DNA from: Zygaena filipendulae
Lineage: Eukaryota > Arthropoda > Insecta > Lepidoptera > Zygaenidae
NCBI GenBank assembly: GCA_907165275.2
Contig: OU015650.1
Span: 5,734,001 to 5,798,000, forward strand
Direction: 5' to 3'
Length of the DNA stretch: 64,000 bases
Below are positions 33,174 through 46,400 of the stretch, one piece after another. A program made the translations under genes and the position numbers. The stretch's first letter is position 1; every line of letters starts with the position of its first letter. The notes under the pieces were generated by a model. It worked only from the letters and a program-made list of their open reading frames with translations. It was not told the DNA's origin and made no database searches.

Positions 33174-33350
33174 CTAGCTGTCCCACGCGGTTTCACCAAC
33201 GTCACCACACACACGGCAATTGCGGAGTTCCCGTGGAAAATTCGGGATAAAAGTACCCTATGTCACTCAGGACTACCGTAGCTTCCTATAAATGACAGAA
33301 TTTACAAAATTGGTTCAGTAGATCCAGAGATTATCCTCTATAACGTCACA
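33174..33350 (-). mobile_element. Helitron copy, truncated
   Basis: CTAGCTGTCCCACGCGG at the left, GCGGAGTTCCCGTGG inside. The 5' end is missing. Confidence 0.55.
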
Positions 33351-33460
33351 AAGTGGTAAAGTTTGTAAGTTTGGGTGCAAGAGATCATTGGAACTATTAA
33401 ACCAATCTAAATATTCTTTCATTTCTTTTATTGATCTACGCAGAGAGAAATCTATCAGAC

Positions 33461-33506
33461 CGAAGAGGTTTCGGTTGTCCTGGAGGTTGATCGGAACCTC
33501 TTCGGT
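33461..33506. repeat. Perfect 11-bp stem inverted repeat
   Basis: CCGAAGAGGTT and AACCTCTTCGG with a 24-nt loop, in a region that may be another MITE (ends near GAGAGAAAT / ATTTTTCTCTC). Confidence 0.55.
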
Positions 33507-33552
33507 TGCCCGAAAGATATTTTGGCAACACAATATCAGTGACCAGAGGGGC

Positions 33553-33772
33553 TATAATGTAACTTTTGTTTCCATAATTTTTCGGTTGCAATCAGAAAAA
33601 CTGTGGTTTTGCGATTACAATATGTACATTTTGACACCTACAATACCTAGCAGTCAACCAAAATCAACATACTTCAAAAGTAGTAGCTGTCTAAACATGA
33701 TTTTATTAATCATAAAAACCGCTATTTTTCTGATTGAAACTAAAGTTTGATAGCAACAAAAGTTACATAATA
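33553..33772. mobile_element. MITE with TATNATGTAACTTTTGTT ends, copy 1
   Basis: Inverted ends TATAATGTAACTTTTGTT and AACAAAAGTTACATAATA; the outer 55 bp of each arm are related. Copy 2 is at 47133-47296. Confidence 0.65.
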
Positions 33773-34421
33773 GACTTGCAGTAGGCACAGCGACCGATCC
33801 CGTGCGGTGTCAATGAAGTGCAAATTATAGAAGAGTTTACTTACAAAATATAGTGCCCAACCGAACACCGGTAGCAGAAATACTGAAGACCGATATTCGG
33901 TGGGGAACTTTCGATCGTGAACTTTCTCGATCAAGCCCCTATTTTTCTCTCAGTGTAGGAAGCTACAGCAGACTCTGAGTGAAGTAGTGTCCAGGATACT
34001 TTTCAATTTTCATCCCGGTGCAAACATGTTGTCGAAGGAATTCCGAAATTCACGCGAGTAAAACCGCGGGGGGAACAACGATAGTCATCAGTAATTCATT
34101 GTATTAATGATTCACTACTAACTAACGATATTCTCTCAAACTGTTATGCCATCTATTTTCCTATTTTTACTTATTCCCACTTTTGGAAATGACTATACAA
34201 TACGTCTTTATTACATTATTTTATTTCATTAATGTTTTGTTTCAGGAGGAACGTTTAGCTGTGATTTCGATGTGTCAAAAACACCAGTGGATAAGCACTT
34301 ATGAAGGAAACTGGGTGACGAAGACGTTTCCCACGTAAACGTAGGCGTCAGGCACCACGCGTGGTCTAAGTGGACACGAATTATATATATTCATAGGAAG
34401 TTCACAGAAAAAAAACACAAA

Positions 34422-37400
34422 ATGCTGTGTCTAGGGTCCTTCTTCGCAAGGATTATGAAGGATGTAAGACAAAAGAAGCTGATTCCTTTGAAGATATTGT
34501 TCTTTGTTCATGCATCCAGTAAGTGTGGTATTCAGGTATCATTATAATATCCGTGTAGATCTAGGTACTTCTACACCAATATAATAAAGAGGTGCAGTTT
34601 GCAAGTTTTAATAGTGGGTTATTATCTGTGGAGCCTCTACAAAAAATCCTTTAACTGACAGGAACTAGGAAGCTAAAGCATCCAAGAGACACTTTTTATC
34701 TCGTAACACATTGGTTACTGCGAGAATACTGAAATTCATGACGGTGAAACCGCGGGGCCACAGTTAGTCGTAAATTTTTTTGTAATGAAAGAGGCAATCT
34801 TTGGAACTACTGAAGAACAAATTCAAAAAATTCCGCCATTACAGACGCTACAGAATCCTTGAGTGACTTATGTTTCAGAGTTTCTGAGGGACGCCCAAAC
34901 TTCACGCAGGTAAGACCGCGGGACGACAGCCTTTATTAAATAAATCACATTATGTAGCAAAATTGATTTTCTTTTAAATGTTTCTTTGAGTTGAGTTCTT
35001 TGAGTCAATGAAGAGTTATCTATCTATCTATCTTAAATTGTATTCTCCGGGTCAACACTGAGTCGCTAGTGCTAACACACTCTACCTTTTATTATAATTT
35101 GTTCCCACGTCAAGCCGAAGAGAGCGACTATGCGCCGCCGCAACGCACCTCGTGCGCCTGCGCATGCATTCGACATTTGATCTGAAAGTCGTGTGACATT
35201 TCCAGCGGTGCTCGTGCTGTACCCGTACTTGACGATCCACATGCGCGAACTGGGCATCAACGTCGAGGAGACTGCCATCATGTCTGCGGTCACGCCCGTC
35301 GTCTCTATCGTCATGCCGCCGCTAGCCGGCATGCTCGCTGACAAAATTGGCAACTTCAGGGTGAGTTTACCTATACCCTTGGAACAAACGAATGCTTGCT
35401 CTTTTGGGCGATTATGACATGAGACAATGTAAGGGTGACGTATACCCAGATAGTGTCGGCAGCATCAGACAGGCTGTAACTTTAAACTAAGGGCATATTG
35501 AAGCCCTTGATAAATCATGCTTACCTACATGTAAATAAATAATCGAAATATATCTAATCTAGCTACATAAAAACACTGTAAAATCACAAAGTCAACAAAT
35601 AAATTGGGTTTATGCGGGTGGATGGCCTTTAAATTTGATATGTTACTGCGTCTTCGATACAAAGGAAAGGGGCAATGAATGACGCTTCGGGTTAAGGTGT
35701 GATCCGTCAGCTCGTCGGTAACTTGCACGGTTAATCTTTAGAGTTATTTTTTTTTAAGGTTCCTTAAGGAAATTATGTTCACAATAACCAACCACTTTCT
35801 TTATTAAAAATTTTCTGGGCCCATGTATTTTTTGAAGTGAAACTTTGTTTATCACGTAGGGGAAAAAACCAAAAGGCGCGTTATAGTAGCGCTGCGTGTT
35901 AGGGTCATGGTGAATCAGGGCTCAGGGCTTAATTATATCCGTAACTCACTTTTATTAGTATTCAAGATGGGAAATAAGGAAACGGAACGAAGCCGAGAAT
36001 AGCGCGACATAAGTGTAAAGATTTGTAAAACAATGACATGGCAGTCAGCGATAAATGATGCAGGAAGTCAAATGGCTAATGGTCAAATAATGGTCACATA
36101 ATGGTTTACCAAAAACAAAAAACTAAAATTTTACTTGTCACTTCTTTTAAAAATTACTTAATAATAATGAGACAGTCAAACCACTGCCACATTTACAGAC
36201 CTAAATTAGTTAACTATTTTAAATGTGCAGATGGGAAATATGGTATTATTAAACTTGTAAGTTCTGAGTATAATATACAAAAAACTCTAAAAAGTCCTTT
36301 CCATTACAAACAATTATGGTATAAATTCAGCTAGATTAGAAAATATGGAATAAACAAACATATCTACCTAATTTGCTTTTAGACCAAGATGAAGGGTACC
36401 CATAAAACTGAAGGAAGGGTCAAGGCAGAGCATAAGATCTAGAGAACAGACACTCGATAAACCAGCTAGGCTTAACACGTACATAGATGCATTATAATGA
36501 TTCTGTCGTGCTAAAAAATTGCATCGTTGTAATTCTGATGTGGTTTTCCTAACCCATACTGAGGAAATCGAGACTGCAAAAACCCAACGCGAACGTGTAT
36601 AGATACTTATACGAAAAGTAAGCACTCAAATTTCAAAGGATGGCTGTAGATTTGGAATCAAGTAAAGCTATAGATAGCTTTATACAATACTTCAGTCAAG
36701 GGTCAATTTATTCACTACAAAAAAGTTTTGTACCATTCATCGGATTCAATGTAACAGGTATTTTTAATTTCCGCAACTGGACAATGTATTGGGGAAGCGA
36801 TTCGTTTAGGCTCACTCCGCCCATTGAGCAAATTACGTACAGTTTCGGGATACCACTCGTATAATACGTAGGTACAATAATATTCTTTACCTTGCATTGT
36901 CAACGCGCGATGGCCGGTAACGAGTAACGACATATATCGGCCGCGACATATACGGTGACAGTGTTTGACCACAAAAAACCTTTACCATGAGTCTCTGCAT
37001 TTTTTTACGTGATGTGCCTACAAACTACCTTATAAACAAACATTTCCAGTCAATCCGGCTAAGTATTCTTAGGTATGTAGATAAAATTAGAATGACTAGG
37101 TATTGAAGATGTTACGGAGCTCCGACTCCGACTCCGACCCCGACTCCGATAAGACGGAACTTTTGATTGATATTACATCTTTATCCCTGTTTTTACTTCT
37201 GCTCCGACACTTTTAAATCGGAGGTTTTAATCGGAGGCCTAATTATCCATGCCGCGTGGGGAACTCCCCTCTCCACGTGCTTTCTATCGTCGATTACTCT
37301 TTAATTATACGCAATATGGATGATTTACGGATGATGTTTAATACATAGAGTTTTCTTCTGCCACCACCTCTTTCACCAACTTAGATTCCGGTTCCGGACC

Positions 37401-40400
37401 AAATTTAAAACTACGACTCTGACTTCCGTTTCGGTAACTGATAAGGTACATTCCTACAAAGCAACTAACTATCTTTGTCTTGCGGTATCAAACAACTCTA
37501 CTTGATCCCACACTAAATCATAAGCTTGTGTCGTGGCAACCAAGCAAACGTATAACGGTATATACTACTTATCATTACATAGGTATATATTATACTATAG
37601 ATATACAACGTGTTAATGAATTAACTGAAAACCTGATACACTCCATTTAAAAAAATAAACAATAATATGATTGAAATATATTTTATGTCGAAAAAATTTA
37701 TACTTAAAAAGTTATTCAACATTAGTTTGGAGGTGACCTATCTACGAAATTCCAAGCGCTACGCCCGCGCCTACCGGTTCGATATTTCGCTGCGGGCGGC
37801 TTACGCGCCAAATATTGTATTACAAATAATTTAGACATGGGCTAGTAAAAATTAAAAAATATAACCTACATTAAAACATAGTGCGATCGATTCGCTAGTC
37901 GATTCTGAGCAAACTACTTTCTAGTTTTCAGTTACTTCATTAACACGTTGTATACCTAAACACGCCCAGACTGGAAAGTGAAACCCTGTATTCATCACAC
38001 AAAGTCCACCCCCACCGACCGGTAATACTGCGCCAATCGACCATCGTAATGTTTTACCGCCGCACTCAGAGTCGACTTTAATGATTACTTAGTTAAGTAT
38101 AGATTTTCAAAACAAAACTGCCGCAATCAGAGACATTCAGTAAATTAATGTTAATTGGCATTTAATGAGATGTAACTTAATTAGTTAAATGCCAATTAAC
38201 ATTAATTTATTAAACTTGTCTGATTGCAGCAGTTTTGTTTTAAAAATCTGTACTTAACTAAGTAATCATTAAAGTCGACTCTGAGTGCGGCGGTTAGTTA
38301 CCTATCTGCTATGAGAAAGTGTAAACTCCATGGTAAGGGCACATTGGTGCCTGCGTCACGCGGCACTTCGTCCAACCGTGCAGGAAGCGCCTCGGACAGC
38401 GGCCCATTAGCATTGTGTTTGGTACCAATTTGATTGTACATAATGTGTTTCGATTGTACGAAAATTTGAATCTACCTAGCATAACATCAAAATATCTCAC
38501 GCTCTAGCTAGATTGAAATAGTCTATAGGGTGCTATAGGCATCAAGTCTCGCAGGAACTCCGAAATTAACGCGAGCGAAATCGCGCAGGGAAGTTACTCT
38601 GCTTACTGTTATAATTATACCGTTTTGTATCTACATTGCAACCGTGAAATATCCTTTTTCTTAGAAAATATGTATGTAATATAGGTATGAACTCAGGCAT
38701 GAAACAGTCAATTTTTTACCGGATCGCAGGACCAATATAGGATAGCCTAGTTGACGAATTATGTCGGTCGATGAATTCTAATAACACATAGATACCTAAA
38801 TGTAAAATATTATTTGATAATATCGATTGATTTTCAACATCGCGCATTTTAATTCTGTTTGTTATTAATATTAAAAAAAACTTTTAAAGCGGCATCATTA
38901 AATATGTATAATATAGAAGTCTACAGGAGGCAGTTGCCAAAATTATTAATCGGTCAACTACCCGCTTAAAATATACGTATTACTGCAAGGTTGTGTAATT
39001 TATTTTTAGATATAGGTGTGTTGATTGAAAGTATTTATTTGAAATTCCGATTAAAGCATAACACGATTACAATAAATTATCTTACATTTAAAAGAATAAT
39101 ACTTATATACAAAGTAACCTTAGTTTTTACTGCAGAATGCTTGTAAGTTGCAAACAGTGCTTATAAGTTAAATATATTGTAGTAATTAATACAATCACAA
39201 GTTTGGCGTTTAAAATTCTTTTTAGTTCTGCGCGCGTGCAAGCATCAGTCATGACTTTATCTCGCATGCTGTCATGATATTACTCTATTATTGTCTTTTG
39301 ACTTTATTTTTGAACATAGCCCCTCACTAAATTACTACTGAGTAGGTACAAGATGGTTTGCAAGTTTCCACATATGTAGTAGCTCACAAGTCAAAAACGA
39401 AAACTTCACTTTCTTCATACATAAAGAATAGAGTTCGATGACTTGCGTAACAAAATAACCTACAACGTGATGGTAACATTCTATAACATTGCGTTAAAAT
39501 TCCTTTGCTTTTGAACTGTTTCAACATTGCATAACATGACTCTAGGGTATTAAAATAATAATTTTGTTTGAGAAAACGTGATGAGTATTCGTGCGTAATC
39601 AATACGTAGGTAGGTAAATACGATTGACTAGGTACACAAATTGAAATTCAGCGTCAATTTCAACAACACGGTTTTTCCCCGGTTTTTACCCAAACGAAAA
39701 CTAATGGAGGAATTTTCACAACGCATAGTATTTACACAATATATGCATATAAATATTCTCTACCATTTTTTTTAATAAGAATAACACTTTGACATAGGTA
39801 GGTACGTAATTAAATACTTAAATATTTATATTACATCCACGCAATGTTTTTGGTACCTATTTAATAAAAGTAATTCTCACGTCCATTGCTGTTATTTGGC
39901 CGTTATGTATAACACGAGTAGTTTAATGCTGATATAGTTTAAACAACTTCTGTAATTTCCTATAGTAACAATAACCGTTATACCTAGTAGTTTTACGCAA
40001 ATACTCGTTTTATGAAGATGTACTTACCCATAGGTGCTTACTTTTCCTATTTTTCTGAAGCATGTTAAATTTTGATATCTGTTTCTTGTCAGTTCTTCTC
40101 AGTAGAGCGCATGTTCCGAACTGAAAGGTAGGTAATTTCAACTTAATTTTAAGAACCGCTTGTTTACGATTATAACAGTGATTGTACCGATCCAAAGTAA
40201 TAAACATTTTTTAATTCGAATTTGTTTCTTTAGAATGACGTAACACTAATAAACCACAACATACTTATGAAAACCTTAATAAATGAGATTGAGGATGAAC
40301 GATATGAAAGCGAGTTGAATGAGTATTGAGTACCCTGTATTGAGTTTGATATAAGGTAGAAGTTACCTATCTCTATGTAGTTTGTATAGGTATGATCCGC

Positions 40401-43400
40401 CAGCGTGACGGTAACTTGTGCGGTCAAATTGCAAATTTTTTTGTTTAATTTTTAATATCCCAAATGAAATGAATACCCTTCTTATTCAATACGTCCTGCA
40501 CTGCACGTTAATCTTACACCTTGTAAATAAGAAGATATACCTACGTAAGTATGTATAACTTTCATGTATTGCGAGTCTCAGTTCTCTCAGTGGTTATGTA
40601 CGGGATTATATTATCTGTGGTATGGTTATGTAATAATAGCAGGTATATACATAGAATTATATTATCTGTGATAATAGGATGCGGCATTTATGCGGAATAA
40701 TTGGCAGAATGTATGAAAATTATAGTGTAAAAGAGTATAAATGTCATCGAAGAATAAAGAAGCATGGGCTTATCTAATAGAGGAAAATGATATTGAGTAC
40801 ACGAGCGGAAAATCAATGTATTAAAATTTAACATAACTCATCATTGAAACACTGATGTGTTACAAATGTGTTTTTTTATAATTATCGTAGAAATCGTCAA
40901 TTAACACAATCACGATTGTTTGAATAACAAACATCCAAAAATCTTTAACATAAGTATGATAGACACCTTCTCAGATTTCATTTACTTTATCAATGCAACT
41001 ATTTTTAGTTGAGGTAGATAATTAATATCTGTACCCACCTACTAACTTTTTAAATCACTATTACATCTTTCATAATATTTAAGAAGGTATACCATAGAAA
41101 AAAAGGAATAAGTACATAGGTATATTATGTCACCGTTAAATTGTAAAAATCGTTAGTTTGTGAACTAACGGTAGATAATAATGGAAAATGCTTAGGACAG
41201 AAAAAAGGGCGTTGTGGTGTGTGCAGTGTGCTTGCACCTGAGCAAACGGTTCTGCCGATACCATTCGGCTCTGTTAGAGCACGCAAACACCGCGGCAATG
41301 TCGTTAACGATCTTAGGGTTTTAACAATTTTACGGTGACACAATATAAATACCTACATAGTGACTTTGATCTGTATGGAGTTCAAGGCGACAAAATATGA
41401 AAGGTAAACAGTACCTACGCAATAAACGAGTGTGCTTAATTTAGACATGAGACGTCCGTCTACATATAGAAAAGGCAGAAGTGGTAATCGTATGAAATGT
41501 ATTATTACCCGTTTTCATAAGGTTAAATTAAGTAGATAATATTGGTTTTGTCCTTTAAATTTACGTTTCCAGATTTTTATAAACGATTAGTCAAACAGAG
41601 ATAGGGTACATTGGTAGCCTGATACACCTGTCACTAAGGTACTACGGATTTAATTAATTTTATAGAATTATTATCTTCACTATAACGTGATAGTCGACTA
41701 ACTTTTCTCTTTTAGGTATTTCTTAAGTCTCTTTAAAATTTAAAATACCATCCTAATAATATTTTAAACGCGAAAGTTTGTAAGTATGTTTGGATGGATG
41801 GATGGATGTTTGTTACTCTTTTACGCAAAAACTACTGAATGGATTTAAATGAAACTTTACAATAATATAGCTTATACATCAGATTAACACATAGGGTAGG
41901 TACTTTTTATGCCGGAATTTCCGCGGGAATTCTGAAATTAACGCGTGTGAAACCGCGGGGCACAACTAGTTGTACATAATATTATGCAATGATAAAAATA
42001 CCAAATATCTACCTATCATTTTATTTTTATTTTATTTTCATTTATTTAAGATAACAACAGCTACAACAACTTATATTTACTAAATAATAATTTTAGGTAC
42101 AAAATTACATTATTAGCCTTATATAGAGAACAGAATGTAGCAGTACGTATATACACAAAATTATACCAATTTAGATAATAATTCGAGTAACACAGAGCTT
42201 AAAAAGTAAAAACGTAAGGTTTTATGATCGGAATTCGGAACGTTCATAAGCTAGAGCTGCTACGTGAGATTTAGAGTAGGTAGATTATTAGACCTTCCTA
42301 GCGTTGAAAAATAGTTAGTTTCACTTATAATTTTTTATCAAAAATTTTTACAGTATTGTTCAAGACAAGAATTACAAGTTTGTATCTTGTTTTAGTTGTT
42401 ACTGGCGCTATCTTCGGCCATAGGTGGTGTCTCGGCCTTGCTCCTTATGGCCGTGCCAGTGGGCCGCATCACCATCACCTTTCCGCCCTCTGCCGAGGTG
42501 CTGGTCTCTTGTGAGTCAAGCGCAATGCGTCTGCAACAGCTGCATGACTATCCCTGCTCACCATTACACCCGTACAGTTACGACGTCAACCTCACGTGAG
42601 TTTCTATTGCCTATATCCTACCTATTGTAAATGCGAATGTGAGTTTAATGTTTGTTTGTTACGCTTTTTCAAATTAAAAATGAAATTTATTTTGAATACT
42701 GACCAATATTTTCAATACTCGTCTTTGGGGTACAGAGAAGATTTTTATTCCCGAATTTCCACTGGAACTCCGAAATTATCGCGGGCTAAACCGCCCGCTT
42801 GGGAACAGATAGTCTTTAATAATAAACAAAACAAACGATATTTTTTTTTAATTTCATCATTGTTTTAGGATATTATCTTGTGGTTTCACGTGTGAACTAC
42901 CACCAGATATGTCTGCGGAAGAAGAGGAAGCAATCATACAAACACATTCGTATGATATAAATCTTATGTCGAAGGACACAAAGCCTTTGGTATTGTACAG
43001 GCACACCGTTTCAAATCTCATTGGACAACACAGGCCACCTAAAAAAGACCAAAGCACATCTCGAATCTTAACAAACAATCAATATTTTAACACTACCGTA
43101 TCCAAAGTCTCCGATGGTGAAGTATTTTTTCCCGCACCGCAGCTATACAGGATGGAATGTTTTCAAACTTCTGAAAATGCTACGTGTTCGTTTGACTCAA
43201 AAGACATCTACTCTGAATTAGAAGTTAATGAAGAATCTAAATTTCGTGTTAGAGTATCTCGTCTCGACTTGCAGCAAGAATCAGGTGTCGTTAGCGATTT
43301 TTTAGTTAAAGCTATATCGACTGGAAACACGACGCAATTGAATGACGATTCCAATGCATTCGATAGTTTATCTTGTGTGGATAACCTCAAACACGTAAGT

Positions 43401-46400
43401 TTTGTTTGTTTTAAATGATAGAATAAAATAGGTATTTCGTGAATTCTTTTGTTTAATTAGTTCTCTTCTCATAGGATGTTCGAGTTCATACAAATTCGAG
43501 AAAAATAACCAAATGCAGAGCGGCGTGCGCTGCTCTCACGCCTAGAAAAAGTCTTTGTGAAAATCCGCAGCAGAAAATAGATATAGATCCAGTTTTTACC
43601 TTTTGGACTTATCTTGCCGTGAGTATTCTCTTTATATATGTATACATAATATATTTGCACTAAATTGGTTAATTTATCTACCAGAATAAATATCATAATA
43701 TTTGTAGTGAAGGATTAATTTTGGTAAAGTCGAGAAATTATAATTTGGGAAACGTTGTCTGCTGAAATTTGCTTCTAAACTCGCACGGTGGCTGCAGCTT
43801 CACGCGCGTGCTCTCGCTACAACTTCTACGACATCAACCAATTGCGTCCTATTGCACTGCACAAAACTTGACAATGACGTATCGTTGTACATCCGACACA
43901 CAATATTTCCTTGCCGACCTCACATTTATTATTATGGATGACAGCAGAATAATTATGCTCTAGAATTTGAGAGAAGCACGTGATAGCGTAATCAGATGCG
44001 AATTGCGAAGGGCGGAAATGCTAATGGGAAAATGGTCGACTAATCGCCGCTAACTGGGTAATGGGCGTCTACCGACGACAGTTCCGTTCCAGCTTCGTAG
44101 GTCGCGCTGCTTAGTGCTTACCCTACACTGCCCTTCGTCAAACAACTGCCAAGTTTCATCAATCCTTTTTGTTAGTTGTTGAACTGTATTTACTATTGCC
44201 ATAAGATTCAACGACTGTTGTTGAAAGAAGTGATTTCATTTTTACGATAGGTAGGTACTAGCTATTCTTGCTCCTACACCATCTTGAAGGCTGATCGCGC
44301 TATATATGCCATACGACATTATCAAAACGGAGACTATGAAACGTCAAATATTAAATCAATAATATCTCTCCTCAAATAATATGCGGAATCATGTAGATGT
44401 GTAAATTTGTACCTACCTACTTGTTTTCTCTCTATTCAAATAAATAAATGAAACCTATCGGCACCGGCAAAGAATTCTCGCCGACAGGCCGACAGTTGTG
44501 GACGCTTCATACACGGCACGTGATGGTGTTAAGTTGGTCAGTGACGGAACGGTGCACGGTGCAGTGGGCATAGTCTGATTAATCGGATGAGCGATCTGGG
44601 CCCTTATTCACTATGACCATAACACGCCGCGTTAAGATAAGACGCCGCAAAAACTGTCTTTCCCTCGTAATCGAAGAAGTTTCACTTTAAATAACTACAT
44701 TTACAACGTTTCATAAGGTATAAAGTTATTTCTAATATTTTGGCATCTAGAACGTTTGAAAATGCGTTTTTGAAACGCGCTTTATGGGCAAGGAATGTTG
44801 TTTGTCATAGTGAATAAGGACCCTCCGCGTTCGGTAATAGGTAAATGCGGAGAATATTTTGGTGCACTACCTATTTTATTAGAAAATTATTACGGTTTTT
44901 GTTTATTCGATTTTTGTATGGGTGTGATAAATTTTAAATCGCCAGAGATACTCTCCATTACTCGTTTTAATTGTCTAAATGCGAATATAATCGTGACTGT
45001 AAAAGTGAATTAGGTACAAGCTTTAAGTGCTTAGAAGCTCAGAGTCGTAACGTTACATAAGATTGTTAGTTTCGCAACAGCTGAATATACGGTGGGGCCT
45101 TGTCCTCGTTATGTGTGGACTTAAAATTGGTACTTTACATTATATAGGATGAGAAAAAAATTCCGTGATTAAAAGAAAAGTACTCTATATATTGGAGATA
45201 TCGTATTTTAATGCAAGAAGTTATTCTTTTATTTTCTGTAAAAATAATACTTTTTCAATCAAACCGATTGGTAACATATAATAATATCATAAATGAAAGG
45301 ACAGAAAGAAAGAACCTTTAAATAAGGATTAGATACCAAATGGCATTTGAGTTAAAAAAATATCCACAAAAAAAAAACTAGCACTAAAAATAAAAGATTT
45401 TAAAAAGAACCAAAACTTAAAAGTTAGATCAAAACAAAAAAAAATAGTTCAAAAAAATTATAACTGTAGATACTAATTACATTTAATTTTTGGTAAAGCT
45501 TGAATTTTAAAAACGTTATACTTATAAAATTTAATCACTTTTTTATTATAAGTACTTACTAGTAATATATACATATTTATAGCAATCCTTAACATTTAGG
45601 GTAATTTCCCTCGAACCACGACTTTTTTTTCTATCCTGTATATGCATACCTACCTCCTCTGATACGTAAGTACATAATATGTGTGTAATGTACGTAGACA
45701 CGAATACGATTGTGAACGTGTCCATACTTCGTGGAGGTGAATTTTGTGTGCCCGCGCAGTCAATCATGCTCCTAAATTATTTGATAGCGTTTTAAAATCA
45801 AAAAGCGTACTTAATGAGATTTGATTGTACGTGTGTATACGCTGAATTACTATCAATTGAATCAATCCACGACATATCTTTTATAAAGTTACAAAAAACT
45901 TTCAGTTTTTCCCAATTTTCCGAACAATATTTCCAATTTTTCTTTACCTAAGAACCTTATTGAGATTAATACGATTATAATTTTTATTTATATGTAGGTA
46001 GGTAAATAGATATTTAAAGATTATATCGTTGCTTAACTTGTATTTATTGATATACATATTTTTATAATGCAATGAGTAAGATTTATTTAACTACATTAGG
46101 TATTTATTATTATCTGATTGTTTATTTTTATAAAAGTGAGAATTTAACTTGTAAGTTGATCTTATGAATAATACAAGCTGTTCCCCGCGGTTTAACCCGC
46201 GTTAATTTTTAAGTGTCCACAGGAATTTTGGGATAAAAGTAGGTACTCTATATCCTTTTCTGTACGGCTGACAACGTGTAGTATAGATATGCAAAATTTT
46301 ATAAAGTTTCACCCGCGTTAATTTCAAAGATCCCGCGGGAATTTCGGGTTAAAAAGTACCCTATGTCCGTCTCTGTCCTCTCTGATAATGTGTATGCCGT

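Noticed and set aside
43208..43390. Minus-strand frame within MFSD6 exon 4
   Set aside because: Antisense shadow of the MFSD6 coding exon.
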